Part shown: positions 37,160-44,633 of the stretch, one piece after another
How positions within the stretch are numbered: the first letter of the stretch is position 1
Layout of the letters: each line of letters starts with the position of its first letter
NCBI RefSeq assembly: GCF_003315595.1
Contig: NZ_QNQU01000013.1
Coordinates: forward strand, 1 to 64,000
Source of the DNA: Pedobacter miscanthi
GTDB taxonomy: Bacteria; Bacteroidota; Bacteroidia; Sphingobacteriales; Sphingobacteriaceae
Length of the DNA: 64,000 bases
Direction: 5' to 3'
Notes under the pieces: generated by a model
What the model saw: only the letters and a program-made list of their open reading frames with translations
What the model was told of the DNA's origin: nothing
The model's database searches: none
Position numbers and translations under genes: made by a program

Positions 37160-37244
37160 ATTTTAAAATACCGGGTTACCTTTTTGAGTTTTTTGTATAA
37201 ATTAGCAAGTAATTAATTTTTTAAAACCAAACTAATTAAAAAAA

Positions 37245-37451
37245 ATGAAAAATGCATTCAAAATGGGCTTTTTAGCTCTAGCTTTATCTTTATCAGTTGT
37301 AGCTTGTAAATCAGAGAAGAAAGATGGCGCTGCCGATTCTTCTAAAGTTGACTCTACCGTTGTTGATACTACAGTTAAAGATACTACTGTAAAAGACACA
37401 ACCGTTAAAGACACTACAGTTAAAACTGATACTACTACTGTTAAAAAATAG
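37245..37451 (+). CDS. Thr/Asp-rich mini-lipoprotein, paralog 4
   Basis: A 68-residue paralog and the most regular one. After the lipobox SVVAC (Cys21) and KSEKKDGAADSS come VDSTVVDTTV and three further KDTTV units in perfect five-residue register (15 bp in DNA), ending TTVKK instead of VKH. Six DST/DTT sites. The repeat DNA alternates codon choices, so slippage may have been limited or old. Motif GGGTTACCTTT at 37173, and a terminator that separates the array from purB. Confidence 0.85.
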   Translation: MKNAFKMGFLALALSLSVVACKSEKKDGAADSSKVDSTVVDTTVKDTTVKDTTVKDTTVKTDTTTVKK

Positions 37452-37468
37452 TTTTATCAAACCATTTG

Positions 37469-37501
37469 AAAAAAGCCTTAGATAACCTAAGGCTTTTTTT
37501 T
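37469..37501 (+). terminator. Terminator of mini-lipoprotein 4
   Basis: AAAAAGCCTTAG and CTAAGGCTTTTTTT pair around ATAAC, just upstream of the purB promoter box. Confidence 0.85.
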
Positions 37502-37538
37502 ATTTAGGCATCTAGACCTTAAAATCCATCAATTGTAG

Positions 37539-37546
37539 TAAATTTG
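37539..37546 (+). promoter_or_regulatory. -7 promoter box of purB
   Basis: TAAATTTG fits TAnnTTTG, 22 bp before the ATG. No clear TTG at -33. Confidence 0.45.
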
Positions 37547-37568
37547 CGGCAAAAATATAATCCGCATA

Positions 37569-38915
37569 ATGAATTTAACATCACTACAAGCTATTTCACC
37601 TGTTGATGGTCGTTACAGAAAAACAACCGAAAGTTTAGCTGCTTACTTTTCGGAAGAAGCACTGATTAAATACCGTGTTTTTGTAGAAATCGAATATTTT
37701 ATCGCGCTTTGCGAAATCAACTTGCCTGGCTTGGAAAATTTTGACAAAAATCTTTATGCCGGATTACGTAAAATACATGAAAATTTCTCGGAAGCTGATG
37801 CCTTGGAAATTAAAGAGACCGAAAAGGTAACCAATCATGATGTTAAAGCCGTAGAATATTTTATCAAAAGTAAATTCGATGCCCTTTCGCTTCAAAATTA
37901 TAAGGAATTTATCCATTTTGGGTTAACTTCTCAGGACATTAACAACACAGCCATTCCTTATTCTATTAAGCTGGCATTGAACGAAAGTTATTATCCGGCC
38001 ATTAATACTTTGATCGAAAAAATAAATGCACTGGCAACGGAATGGAAAGATATCCCGATGCTGGCACATACGCACGGACAACCAGCCTCTCCTACCAAAC
38101 TGGGTAAAGAATTTTTAGTTTTTGCCGAGCGTTTAAGCATCCAGGTAGAAAATTTAAAGGCCATCCCCAACAGCGCGAAATTTGGCGGTGCAACCGGAAA
38201 CTTTAATGCACACCATATTGCTTATCCACAGGTAAACTGGGTTGATTTTTCGAACAGTTTTGTAAATGATACTTTGGGTTTAACGCGTGCACAACACACC
38301 ACGCAGATTGAACATTACGATCAGTTTGCTGCCCAGTGTGATGCCCTAAAACGCATTAACAATATCATTATCGATCTGGACAGGGATATCTGGACCTATA
38401 TCTCTAAAAACTATTTTAAACAAAAGATTAAAGCCGGCGAAATTGGTTCATCGGCCATGCCACATAAGGTAAACCCGATCGATTTTGAAAACGCAGAAGG
38501 AAATGCAGGAATTGCAAATGCATTATTTGAGTTTTTTGCAGCAAAATTACCAGTTTCGCGTTTACAAAGAGATTTAACCGATTCTACTGTTTTAAGAAAC
38601 GTTGGCGTTCCATTTGGTCATACTTTAATTGCCATTCATTCTACTTTACGCGGTTTAAATAAAATTTTATTAAACGAAGCAGCTTTACATGCTGATTTAG
38701 ATGATAACTGGGCCGTTGTGGCAGAAGCCATCCAAACGGTATTGAGAAGAGAAAACTATCCTAATCCCTACGAGGCTTTAAAAGAGCTTACCAGGACCAA
38801 TTCAAAAATCAATGCGGCAAGTATTGCAGATTTTATTGAAGGACTTGCCGTTTCGGAAGAGATAAAAGTACAATTGAGAACCATTACTCCTTTTAACTAT
38901 ACCGGCGTTTTTTAA
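37569..38915 (+). CDS. purB: Adenylosuccinate lyase
   Basis: A 448-residue member of the fumarase/aspartase superfamily that cleaves SAICAR and adenylosuccinate in purine synthesis. The signature loop GSSAMPHKVNPIDFENAEGN is near residues 298-317, with THGQPASPTKLGKE near 168 and TSQDINNTA near 120. The N-terminus LQAISPVDGRYR is also typical. Length matches the E. coli-type enzyme. It follows the mini-lipoprotein array but is separated by a terminator and has its own -7 box. Confidence 0.95.
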   Translation: MNLTSLQAISPVDGRYRKTTESLAAYFSEEALIKYRVFVEIEYFIALCEINLPGLENFDKNLYAGLRKIHENFSEADALEIKETEKVTNHDVKAVEYFIKSKFDALSLQNYKEFIHFGLTSQDINNTAIPYSIKLALNESYYPAINTLIEKINALATEWKDIPMLAHTHGQPASPTKLGKEFLVFAERLSIQVENLKAIPNSAKFGGATGNFNAHHIAYPQVNWVDFSNSFVNDTLGLTRAQHTTQIEHYDQFAAQCDALKRINNIIIDLDRDIWTYISKNYFKQKIKAGEIGSSAMPHKVNPIDFENAEGNAGIANALFEFFAAKLPVSRLQRDLTDSTVLRNVGVPFGHTLIAIHSTLRGLNKILLNEAALHADLDDNWAVVAEAIQTVLRRENYPNPYEALKELTRTNSKINAASIADFIEGLAVSEEIKVQLRTITPFNYTGVF

Positions 38916-38973
38916 TCAGATTAAATTGACGTTAAGCAGACAGCAGTTAAAGGTTTTATTAATGACTTATTGT

Positions 38974-38981
38974 TAATTTTG
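38974..38981 (+). promoter_or_regulatory. -7 promoter box of the Nfu gene
   Basis: TAATTTTG fits TAnnTTTG, 21 bp before the ATG at 39003; -33 box not clear. Confidence 0.4.
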
Positions 38982-39002
38982 TATATTCAAATTGATTAAG
39001 AC

Positions 39003-39554
39003 ATGACGATTAACGTATATACAGAACAGACTCCAAATCCAGCTACCATGAAATTTATGGTAAACAAGCTGTTGATTAATGGCAGTGAGGATTTTGCCAC
39101 CAAAGAAAGTGCAGAACATTCTCCGTTTGCTAAAGAGTTATTTAAGTTCAATTTTGTTTCTGGTGTGTTTTTCGCCAGTAATTTTGTTACCATTACCAAA
39201 ACAGATGATGCAGAATGGGCTGATATTGAAGCCATTTTAAAGGAGTTTGTGAAGGGAGCAGTAGAGTCGGAACTAAAAATTAAAGAAGCAACTGCTGAAG
39301 AAGCACCTGCTTTTGAAGGTTCGGAAACAGAAATTAAAATCCAGCAGATTTTACATGACTACGTTCGCCCGGCTGTTGAGCAGGATGGCGGTGCCATTAC
39401 CTATAAATCTTTTGATGAAGGAGTGGTTACGGTTGAGTTACGCGGATCGTGCAGTGGCTGTCCGTCTTCTACCATTACGCTTAAATCAGGTATCCAGAAC
39501 TTATTACAGAGAATGGTACCAGAGGTTACAGAAGTAGTTTCTGAAGCGCTTTAA
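39003..39554 (+). CDS. Nfu/NifU-family Fe-S cluster carrier
   Basis: A 183-residue protein with an N-terminal Nfu_N (scaffold) domain (VYTEQTPNPATMKFMVNKLL, residues 4-23) and a C-terminal NifU domain carrying the cluster-binding CSGC (in RGSCSGCPSSTITLK, near residues 145-160). It receives and delivers [4Fe-4S] clusters to apoproteins. Its own -7 box and a strong terminator at 39585 suggest a single-gene unit. Confidence 0.93.
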   Translation: MTINVYTEQTPNPATMKFMVNKLLINGSEDFATKESAEHSPFAKELFKFNFVSGVFFASNFVTITKTDDAEWADIEAILKEFVKGAVESELKIKEATAEEAPAFEGSETEIKIQQILHDYVRPAVEQDGGAITYKSFDEGVVTVELRGSCSGCPSSTITLKSGIQNLLQRMVPEVTEVVSEAL

Positions 39555-39584
39555 TTGAGCATTTTTCATAGTACATATATAGTG

Positions 39585-39617
39585 AAAAGGTCCCGGTGTA
39601 AACCGGGACTTTTTTTA
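39585..39617 (+). terminator. Terminator of the Nfu gene
   Basis: AAAAGGTCCCGG pairs with CCGGGACTTTTTTT around TGTAAA. Confidence 0.9.
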
Positions 39618-39677
39618 TACCCATGCCTCGTCATCTCGCCTGGAGCAACGCGGAATGGGGAGATCTATAAAAAATGT

Positions 39678-39764
39678 CGTCATTGCGAGGAGGAACGACA
39701 AAGCAATCTTACGACGATCGCTACCTGTGACCGCGTTAGGATTGCTTCGTGCCTCGCAATGACG
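39678..39764. repeat. Fold-back REP-like element, 87 bp
   Basis: CGTCATTGCGAGG (39678-39690) and CCTCGCAATGACG (39752-39764) are perfect 13-bp inverted ends. Inner arms AAGCAATCTTA and TAGGATTGCTT nearly pair, and the centre has CGATCGCTA as in 32875-32977. A related half element (CGTCATCTCGCCTGGAG..GGAGATCT) precedes it at about 39628-39665. Confidence 0.85.
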
Positions 39765-39773
39765 AGTTATAGA

Positions 39774-40562
39774 TTAAAAATACTGCTTAATTGCCGTTAA
39801 CATTTCGGCGGTAAGTTTACCATTTGTAGCCAGGATCTCCCTTTTTTCAAAGTAATCGTTCCCTCCGGCAAAATCGAATACCTCTCCCCCAGCCTGCTGA
39901 ACGATAAAACATCCGGCTGCAAAATCCCACTGTTGCAGGTTAAATTCGAAAAAAGCATCAAAACGTCCGCAGGCAGTGTAAACCAGATCAATAGCCGCTG
40001 CACCAATCCTACGCACGCCATGACTTTTTTGCATCATCTCTGCCAGCAATTTCAAATATTGAGGTTGTTTATCAAACTGATAATAAGGAAAGCCTGTAGC
40101 CAATAAACTCGATTTTAGATCAGGATTAACAGAAACCCGAATTTCTTTTTTGTTCATAAAAGCCACTCCACCTTTATACGAATAAAACATTTCACCCCGG
40201 TTTAATTCGTAAACCACGCCTACAACCGGTAAACCATCTTCGTAAAGTGCCACACTGATTCCGTAAGCGGGTATGCCATGAATAAAATTAGTAGTACCAT
40301 CTAAAGGATCAATAATCCAGGTGTAGGTTTTTCCGGTCCGGTTGATGGTTTTTTCCTCAGTGATGAAACCGGCATCTGGAATTAATTTTTCAAGATTGTG
40401 GACAAGTTTCTGTTCTGCTGTTTTATCAACATAAGAAACCATATCGTTTAATCCTTTGTATTCGATTTTTTGTGCATCAAACTGCATTGCTTCTTTACGG
40501 ATAAAATTTCCGGTAAGCTTTACAATCGAGATCACTTTATTGCATAGTAATTCGTAATTCAT
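39774..40562 (-). CDS. Inositol monophosphatase-family protein
   Basis: A 262-residue Mg2+-dependent phosphatase of the IMPase/SuhB family. Motif A is WIIDPLDGTTNFIHG near residues 81-95 with the metal-binding aspartates; GFITEEK near 63 supplies the glutamate; motif B is WDFAAGCFIVQQAGG near 210-224. It hydrolyses inositol phosphate or a similar sugar phosphate such as 3'-phosphoadenosine-type substrates; which one cannot be told. It lies 58 bp downstream of lgt on the same strand and may be co-transcribed with it. Confidence 0.9.
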   Translation of the reverse strand: MNYELLCNKVISIVKLTGNFIRKEAMQFDAQKIEYKGLNDMVSYVDKTAEQKLVHNLEKLIPDAGFITEEKTINRTGKTYTWIIDPLDGTTNFIHGIPAYGISVALYEDGLPVVGVVYELNRGEMFYSYKGGVAFMNKKEIRVSVNPDLKSSLLATGFPYYQFDKQPQYLKLLAEMMQKSHGVRRIGAAAIDLVYTACGRFDAFFEFNLQQWDFAAGCFIVQQAGGEVFDFAGGNDYFEKREILATNGKLTAEMLTAIKQYF

Positions 40563-40620
40563 AGCTATTTAACAACAGACTAAGCTTGTTGTTGGATTTT
40601 AAATGAATTTATAAAGGGTG

Positions 40621-41772
40621 TTATTGAGCCAGTTCGTTCTTGTTCCTTAAAGCATAGGCACTTAATGCTATGCCGCCAACAACAAGGAAAGTAGAAATCA
40701 TTTCTGCCTGGGTGAAAGAAAGGCCAAATACATGGTATTTTGAGTTTACACGGATCAGTTCGATACAGAAACGCTCAATACCGTTCAAAATCATATAAAT
40801 ACCGAACATTAAACCCGGTGCTTTTATTTTGTCCCTTATTTTCCATAAAAAGGCAAAAAGGATAAGGCAAACAATTACTTCGTAAATTGGTGTTGGATAA
40901 ACGCCCTGGGCCAGTTCGTTACAAAATTTACCGGTACAACCCTGGATTGGAATTCCTTCGCCTACCACATTATTCGGGTATTTGTAAGACCACAACCAGT
41001 CTGGCAGCCATGAAAAAGGTTTTGGATTAAGATTTACAATCCCCCAGTCGCCATCTCCTGCTAAATGACAGCCGATACGGCCTACTGCATAAGCCAGCAT
41101 CATACCCGGCCCGCCTACATCAAGCATGTGCAGCGGTTTAATTCCGTTTCTTTTGGCGATGATGAGCACTGCTGCACCACCACAGATTAAGCCGCCATAA
41201 AAGGTTAAACCGCTAAACGACAATAACCTTTCGATAGGATGCTGCACAAAATCGTCCCAATATTCTAAATTATCAAAGAATTTGGCGCCTAAAAAACCCC
41301 ATATTGCTGCCCAAACAACTAAATTACTCATGGTTTGGTACGGATGCACGGTAACCTGTGTTTCTTTTGGTTTATCGAGTTTGTGTTTATTTTTTTCAGT
41401 ATAATCCCAGTAAGCAAATAAACCAGCTAAAAATAAACCACCGATGATATTTCCTTTGGCCGACATTAATATGCCCTGTGCATCACTTACAAAAAGTCTG
41501 TAATTCAATAATGCGTAAACCAGTTTATAACCAATCACGAAGCCGAAAAGGCCATTCATGATCAGTTCTGTAGTTGTAGCAGGTTTGCCTATAACAACCG
41601 TTTTTTTAATCGGATGAAGTATGCCCAGCGCTTCTTTACGTTTAAGTTCTTTGGTAAAAGCCCAATAACCGGCCACAAATGCCAGTGCTACAAAAACACC
41701 GAAGGTATTAAATGGAAGCGGCAAATTAATGCCAAAAAGATATTCTAAAAAATGTGAAACGGTAGGAAACAT
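40621..41772 (-). CDS. lgt: Prolipoprotein diacylglyceryl transferase
   Basis: A 383-residue integral membrane enzyme that attaches diacylglycerol to the lipobox cysteine of prolipoproteins, needed by the many lipoproteins here. The signature GRIGCHLAGDGDWG lies near residues 225-238 (the GRxGN region, with Cys for Asn as usual in Bacteroidota), with Phe-rich helices before and after. I use the ATG at 41772 (MFPTVSHFLEYLFGI); the frame is open further up, but that extension is repeat DNA. The 100-residue insert near 60-160 with KEALGILHP is typical of the longer Bacteroidota form. Confidence 0.92.
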   Translation of the reverse strand: MFPTVSHFLEYLFGINLPLPFNTFGVFVALAFVAGYWAFTKELKRKEALGILHPIKKTVVIGKPATTTELIMNGLFGFVIGYKLVYALLNYRLFVSDAQGILMSAKGNIIGGLFLAGLFAYWDYTEKNKHKLDKPKETQVTVHPYQTMSNLVVWAAIWGFLGAKFFDNLEYWDDFVQHPIERLLSFSGLTFYGGLICGGAAVLIIAKRNGIKPLHMLDVGGPGMMLAYAVGRIGCHLAGDGDWGIVNLNPKPFSWLPDWLWSYKYPNNVVGEGIPIQGCTGKFCNELAQGVYPTPIYEVIVCLILFAFLWKIRDKIKAPGLMFGIYMILNGIERFCIELIRVNSKYHVFGLSFTQAEMISTFLVVGGIALSAYALRNKNELAQ

Positions 41773-41925
41773 ACAAATATTTTGTTGCGAAGATAGGAAA
41801 GAAAGACCAAAGCTGAAAGGCGAAAGATTGGGGTAAATAGAAAGTTGCAAGCATGATTGACCACAAAGACACAAAGAGCACAAAGGCTAACGGTAAGTAC
41901 AATAAAGTAAAGATGCAATTCAAAA

Positions 41926-42116
41926 GATTCTTCACTGCGTTCAGAATGACAGAATTCGATAAAAAGTGACGTCATCTCGACCGGAACGCAGTGAAGCGGA
42001 GAGATCTACATATCTATACTGAGTTACCGATATAAAATTTGTACAGGTTGCACTCCGCTCGAAATGACGGTATCTTGAGAAAGATCCTTCGACTACGCTC
42101 AGGATGACAAAACGAT
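41926..42116. repeat. Cluster of REP-like words in the lgt-mtaB gap
   Basis: The 406-bp gap 41773-42178 has no gene. It contains CACTGCGTTCAGAATGACA, GACGTCATCTCGACCGGAAC, GCAGTGAAGCGGAGAGATCT, CACTCCGCTCGAAATGACGG and CGACTACGCTCAGGATGACA, words that pair with one another in inverted orientation. Similar words occur near 32990 and 39630. Confidence 0.65.
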
Positions 42117-42136
42117 TAAAATAGTATTGAAATACA

Positions 42137-42176
42137 AACTTAGAACTCAGGACTTCAGACTCTGGACTAAAGACTA
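42137..42176 (-). repeat. AGTCNNN heptad repeat after mtaB
   Basis: On the minus strand AGTCTTT, AGTCCAG, AGTCTGA, AGTCCTG and AGTTCTA follow in register, starting 5 bp after the mtaB stop codon. Confidence 0.75.
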
Positions 42177-42178
42177 AA

Positions 42179-43501
42179 CTAATGATGTGCGTATACCGTT
42201 TCGAGTTCGGCTACTTCTACTTCACCATCAGCAGTAATTTCGATCAGTTTGACGGCTTTTAATTCGTTAACCATCAATGGATCATATTTAGCACGAACTT
42301 TAACGTAGTTTTTGGTAAAACCATGCATAAAGCCTGATTTTTGATCAGCTTCGAAAAGCACTTCAGCTTCGCTGCCAATCTGAGACTCGTAGAAAGCCCT
42401 GCGTTTTTTGTCGGATAAAATATGGAGCATTTTGCTACGCTCATTACGTTCGCTTCCTGCTACCACACCTTTCATTTCGGCTGCCACGGTTAATTCGCGT
42501 TCGGAATAGGTAAATACGTGCAGGTAAGAAATATCAAGCTGGTTTAAAAACTGATAGGTATCCAGGAAATCCTCTTTAGTTTCGCCCGGAAAACCAACAA
42601 TTACATCAACGCCGATACAGCAATGCGGCATCACCTCTTTAATTTTGGCAACACGCTCTACGTATAAATCACGGCGGTAACGACGGCGCATCAGGCCTAA
42701 AATTTTATCAGAACCCGATTGCAAAGGAATATGAAAATGCGGTACAAATCTTTTTGAAGTGGAAACAAATTCAATAATTTCGTTGCTTAAAAGATTTGGC
42801 TCTATTGACGAAATTCGGATTCTTTCTATTCCTTCTACCTCATCCAATGCTTTAACCAGGTCGAAAAATTTGTCTTCACGTTCACCGTTGCGGATACCGA
42901 AATCACCCAGGTTTACCCCTGTTAAAACGATTTCTTTCACACCACTTTCGGCAATCATTTTTGCACGGTTAACTACATTTTCGATGGTATCGCTACGGCT
43001 TGCGCCACGTGCCAAAGGAATGGTACAATAGGTACAAGGGTAATCGCAACCATCCTGTACTTTTAAAAATGTACGTGTTCTATCGCCAATTGAATAAGAA
43101 GCAATAAAATTATGGTTTACCTTTTCGATATTCTGCTGATGAACCAAAGCTTTTGGCTGTTTGGTTAAATCGGTAATGTATTCTACAATCCTGAATTTTT
43201 CAGCTGCACCTAAAACCATATCAACGCCTTCTATTTCGGCAATTTCCTGTGGTTTTAACTGTGCATAACAGCCCACAATGGTTACAAATGCATTAGGAGA
43301 ATATTTTAGGGCCTCTTTAACTACTTTACGGCATTTTTTATCAGCATGCTCGGTAACAGAGCAGGTATTGATCACATAAACATCGGCCTGATCCTGAAAT
43401 TCTACCACAGCATAACCGGCATCGGTAAATAAACGACCGATAGTTGAAGTTTCAGAGAAATTGAGTTTACAACCTAATGTATAAAATGCGACCTTTTTCA
43501 T
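42179..43501 (-). CDS. mtaB: tRNA t6A37 methylthiotransferase MtaB
   Basis: A 440-residue radical-SAM methylthiotransferase that converts t6A37 to ms2t6A37 in tRNAs reading ANN codons. The N-terminal UPF0004 domain has LGCKLNFSE and NTCSVTEHADKKCR for one [4Fe-4S] cluster; the radical-SAM CxxxCxxC is in GCDYPCTYCTIPLARG near residues 150-165; a TRAM-like domain ends the protein (about 375-440). The start at 43501 (MKKVAFYTLGC) matches the family. LGCKLNF rather than the MiaB-type pattern supports MtaB. Confidence 0.92.
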   Translation of the reverse strand: MKKVAFYTLGCKLNFSETSTIGRLFTDAGYAVVEFQDQADVYVINTCSVTEHADKKCRKVVKEALKYSPNAFVTIVGCYAQLKPQEIAEIEGVDMVLGAAEKFRIVEYITDLTKQPKALVHQQNIEKVNHNFIASYSIGDRTRTFLKVQDGCDYPCTYCTIPLARGASRSDTIENVVNRAKMIAESGVKEIVLTGVNLGDFGIRNGEREDKFFDLVKALDEVEGIERIRISSIEPNLLSNEIIEFVSTSKRFVPHFHIPLQSGSDKILGLMRRRYRRDLYVERVAKIKEVMPHCCIGVDVIVGFPGETKEDFLDTYQFLNQLDISYLHVFTYSERELTVAAEMKGVVAGSERNERSKMLHILSDKKRRAFYESQIGSEAEVLFEADQKSGFMHGFTKNYVKVRAKYDPLMVNELKAVKLIEITADGEVEVAELETVYAHH

Positions 43502-43643
43502 TGAGCCTGCAAAGATAAGAAATTTGTTCGGAGTTAGGAGTCTGTGGAGCTTATGGTGCACAAATTACAGTGTATTAACAATGCAGTTGGCAATTTTCGA
43601 TTTTCAGTTGAATACAAACGTTAATTAAAACTGACATCTGAAA

Positions 43644-44213
43644 CTATTTCTCCTGCCACCGGTAACTATCCTGCTCAAAACCGGCCAAATCCAGTACACG
43701 GCTGATTACCGTACCTGCCACTTCCTCAATGGTTTTCGGCAAGCTGTAAAAAGACGGATTTGCCGGACAGATGATGCCACCGGCTTCGGTAACGGTTTTC
43801 ATGTTATTGATGTGAATAAGGCTAAAAGGTGTATCCCTTACCACGGCAATCAGTTTTCTGCGCTCTTTTAATACCACATCCGCAGCCCTCGAAATCAGGT
43901 CGTTTGATATACCATGTGCAATACGCCCTAAAGTACCCATTGAGCACGGGACAATAATCATGGTATCATATTTTGCCGATCCGGAAGCAAAAGGTGCATT
44001 AAAATCGTTTTTATTATAAAAAGTAAAGTCTTTAAAATCGTTGTAATTTTGGTTTCCCAACTCGAATTGCCAAACCTCTTTCGCATTATCGCTCATTACC
44101 ACGCCAACCGCTTCGATCTGATCTTTTAATGTAGCTAACTGATCGAATAAAACTTTGGCATAAACAGATCCGCTGGCCCCGGTAACCGCAACAATAACTT
44201 TCTTTTTCATCAT
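43644..44213 (-). CDS. ubiX: Flavin prenyltransferase UbiX
   Basis: A 189-residue UbiX enzyme that prenylates FMN, making the cofactor for UbiD-type decarboxylases such as the one encoded at 18058. Visible are the FMN-binding TGASGSVYAK (residues 10-19), PCSMGTLGRIAHGIS near 93 and VVRDTPFSLIHINNM near 130. Two ATGs stand next to each other at 44213 and 44210. A -7-like box TATTTTTG (44225-44218) lies only 5 bp upstream, so the transcript would be almost leaderless if this box is used; it sits directly behind the terminator of the candidate RNA at 44250. Confidence 0.92.
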   Translation of the reverse strand: MMKKKVIVAVTGASGSVYAKVLFDQLATLKDQIEAVGVVMSDNAKEVWQFELGNQNYNDFKDFTFYNKNDFNAPFASGSAKYDTMIIVPCSMGTLGRIAHGISNDLISRAADVVLKERRKLIAVVRDTPFSLIHINNMKTVTEAGGIICPANPSFYSLPKTIEEVAGTVISRVLDLAGFEQDSYRWQEK

Positions 44214-44244
44214 GGAACAAAAATAGGTTTTCTGGGGGACTAAA

Positions 44245-44312
44245 AATAAAAAAGGGCCAGAACATTGTTCTGACCCTACATCTACCTATGAAAAACATAC
44301 CCTCGAAAGGGT
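44245..44312 (-). ncRNA. Candidate small RNA of about 68 nt
   Basis: On the minus strand a perfect TATATTTG box (44325-44318) is followed within a few bases by ACCCT-TTCG-AGGGT, a short linker, then a 10-bp stem GGGTCAGAAC/GTTCTGGCCC with an AAT loop (44255-44277) and TTTTTTATTTTT. This is a complete promoter-to-terminator unit with no start codon in a useful frame. The -33 box is not well matched. It could instead be the far terminator of the regulator gene ending at 44634. Confidence 0.5.
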
Positions 44313-44633
44313 AAGAACAAATATATATAAATTTTTAAAAAAATATAAGCCTTAAATGTTAAATCGTGCAAATGACGCGCTTTATTGAAAAACAAATTAC
44401 AACTAACTGATTAACAGCAAAATAATTTTCAATAAAAAAATCAAAAAACCATTTTAAATGCTAAAATCAGCACATTTCAGATAACAATTGAAGATAAAAT
44501 GTATTACAAATCAGTCGATTTTATTAAACACAGGCATACATTTTGTTTTTTGATTACTCAATTTTAGCATTTAGGTTTACAATTTTTTGATGTTAAAATA
44601 ACAATCAGTCTGCATTTTAACCCCGGTTAAATC
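44313..44633. other. AT-rich intergenic stretch without recognised genes
   Basis: Beyond the candidate RNA promoter this stretch to the end of the regulator gene at 44634 is very AT-rich. I see no open frame, long repeat or strong hairpin in it. Confidence 0.5.

Larger units (their letters stand above)
36103..37501 (+). repeat. Four-fold tandem duplication of promoter-lipoprotein-terminator unit
   Basis: Units repeat every 351-369 bp (ATGs at 36163, 36532, 36883, 37245). Each holds the GGGTTACCTTT motif, an open frame starting with the same 18 bases and an intrinsic terminator. The signal-peptide halves are nearly identical in DNA, while the 3' halves and terminator stems differ. Confidence 0.9.

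Noticed and set aside
41773-41883. N-terminal extension of Lgt
   Set aside because: The extension is Cys-rich and unlike any Lgt N-terminus, and overlaps the repeat-rich gap; ATG 41772 fits the family.
25938-42116. Insertion sequences
   Set aside because: The fold-back elements are under about 200 bp and contain no transposase frame; no transposase gene was found anywhere in the window.
18058-44213. ubiD-ubiX operon
   Set aside because: Both partner enzymes are present but 24 kb apart with unrelated genes between them; they can only be a functional pair, not an operon.
44086-44298. 70-codon frame overlapping the start of ubiX, possible leader peptide
   Set aside because: It runs through the terminator hairpin and into ubiX in another phase; composition is not protein-like.
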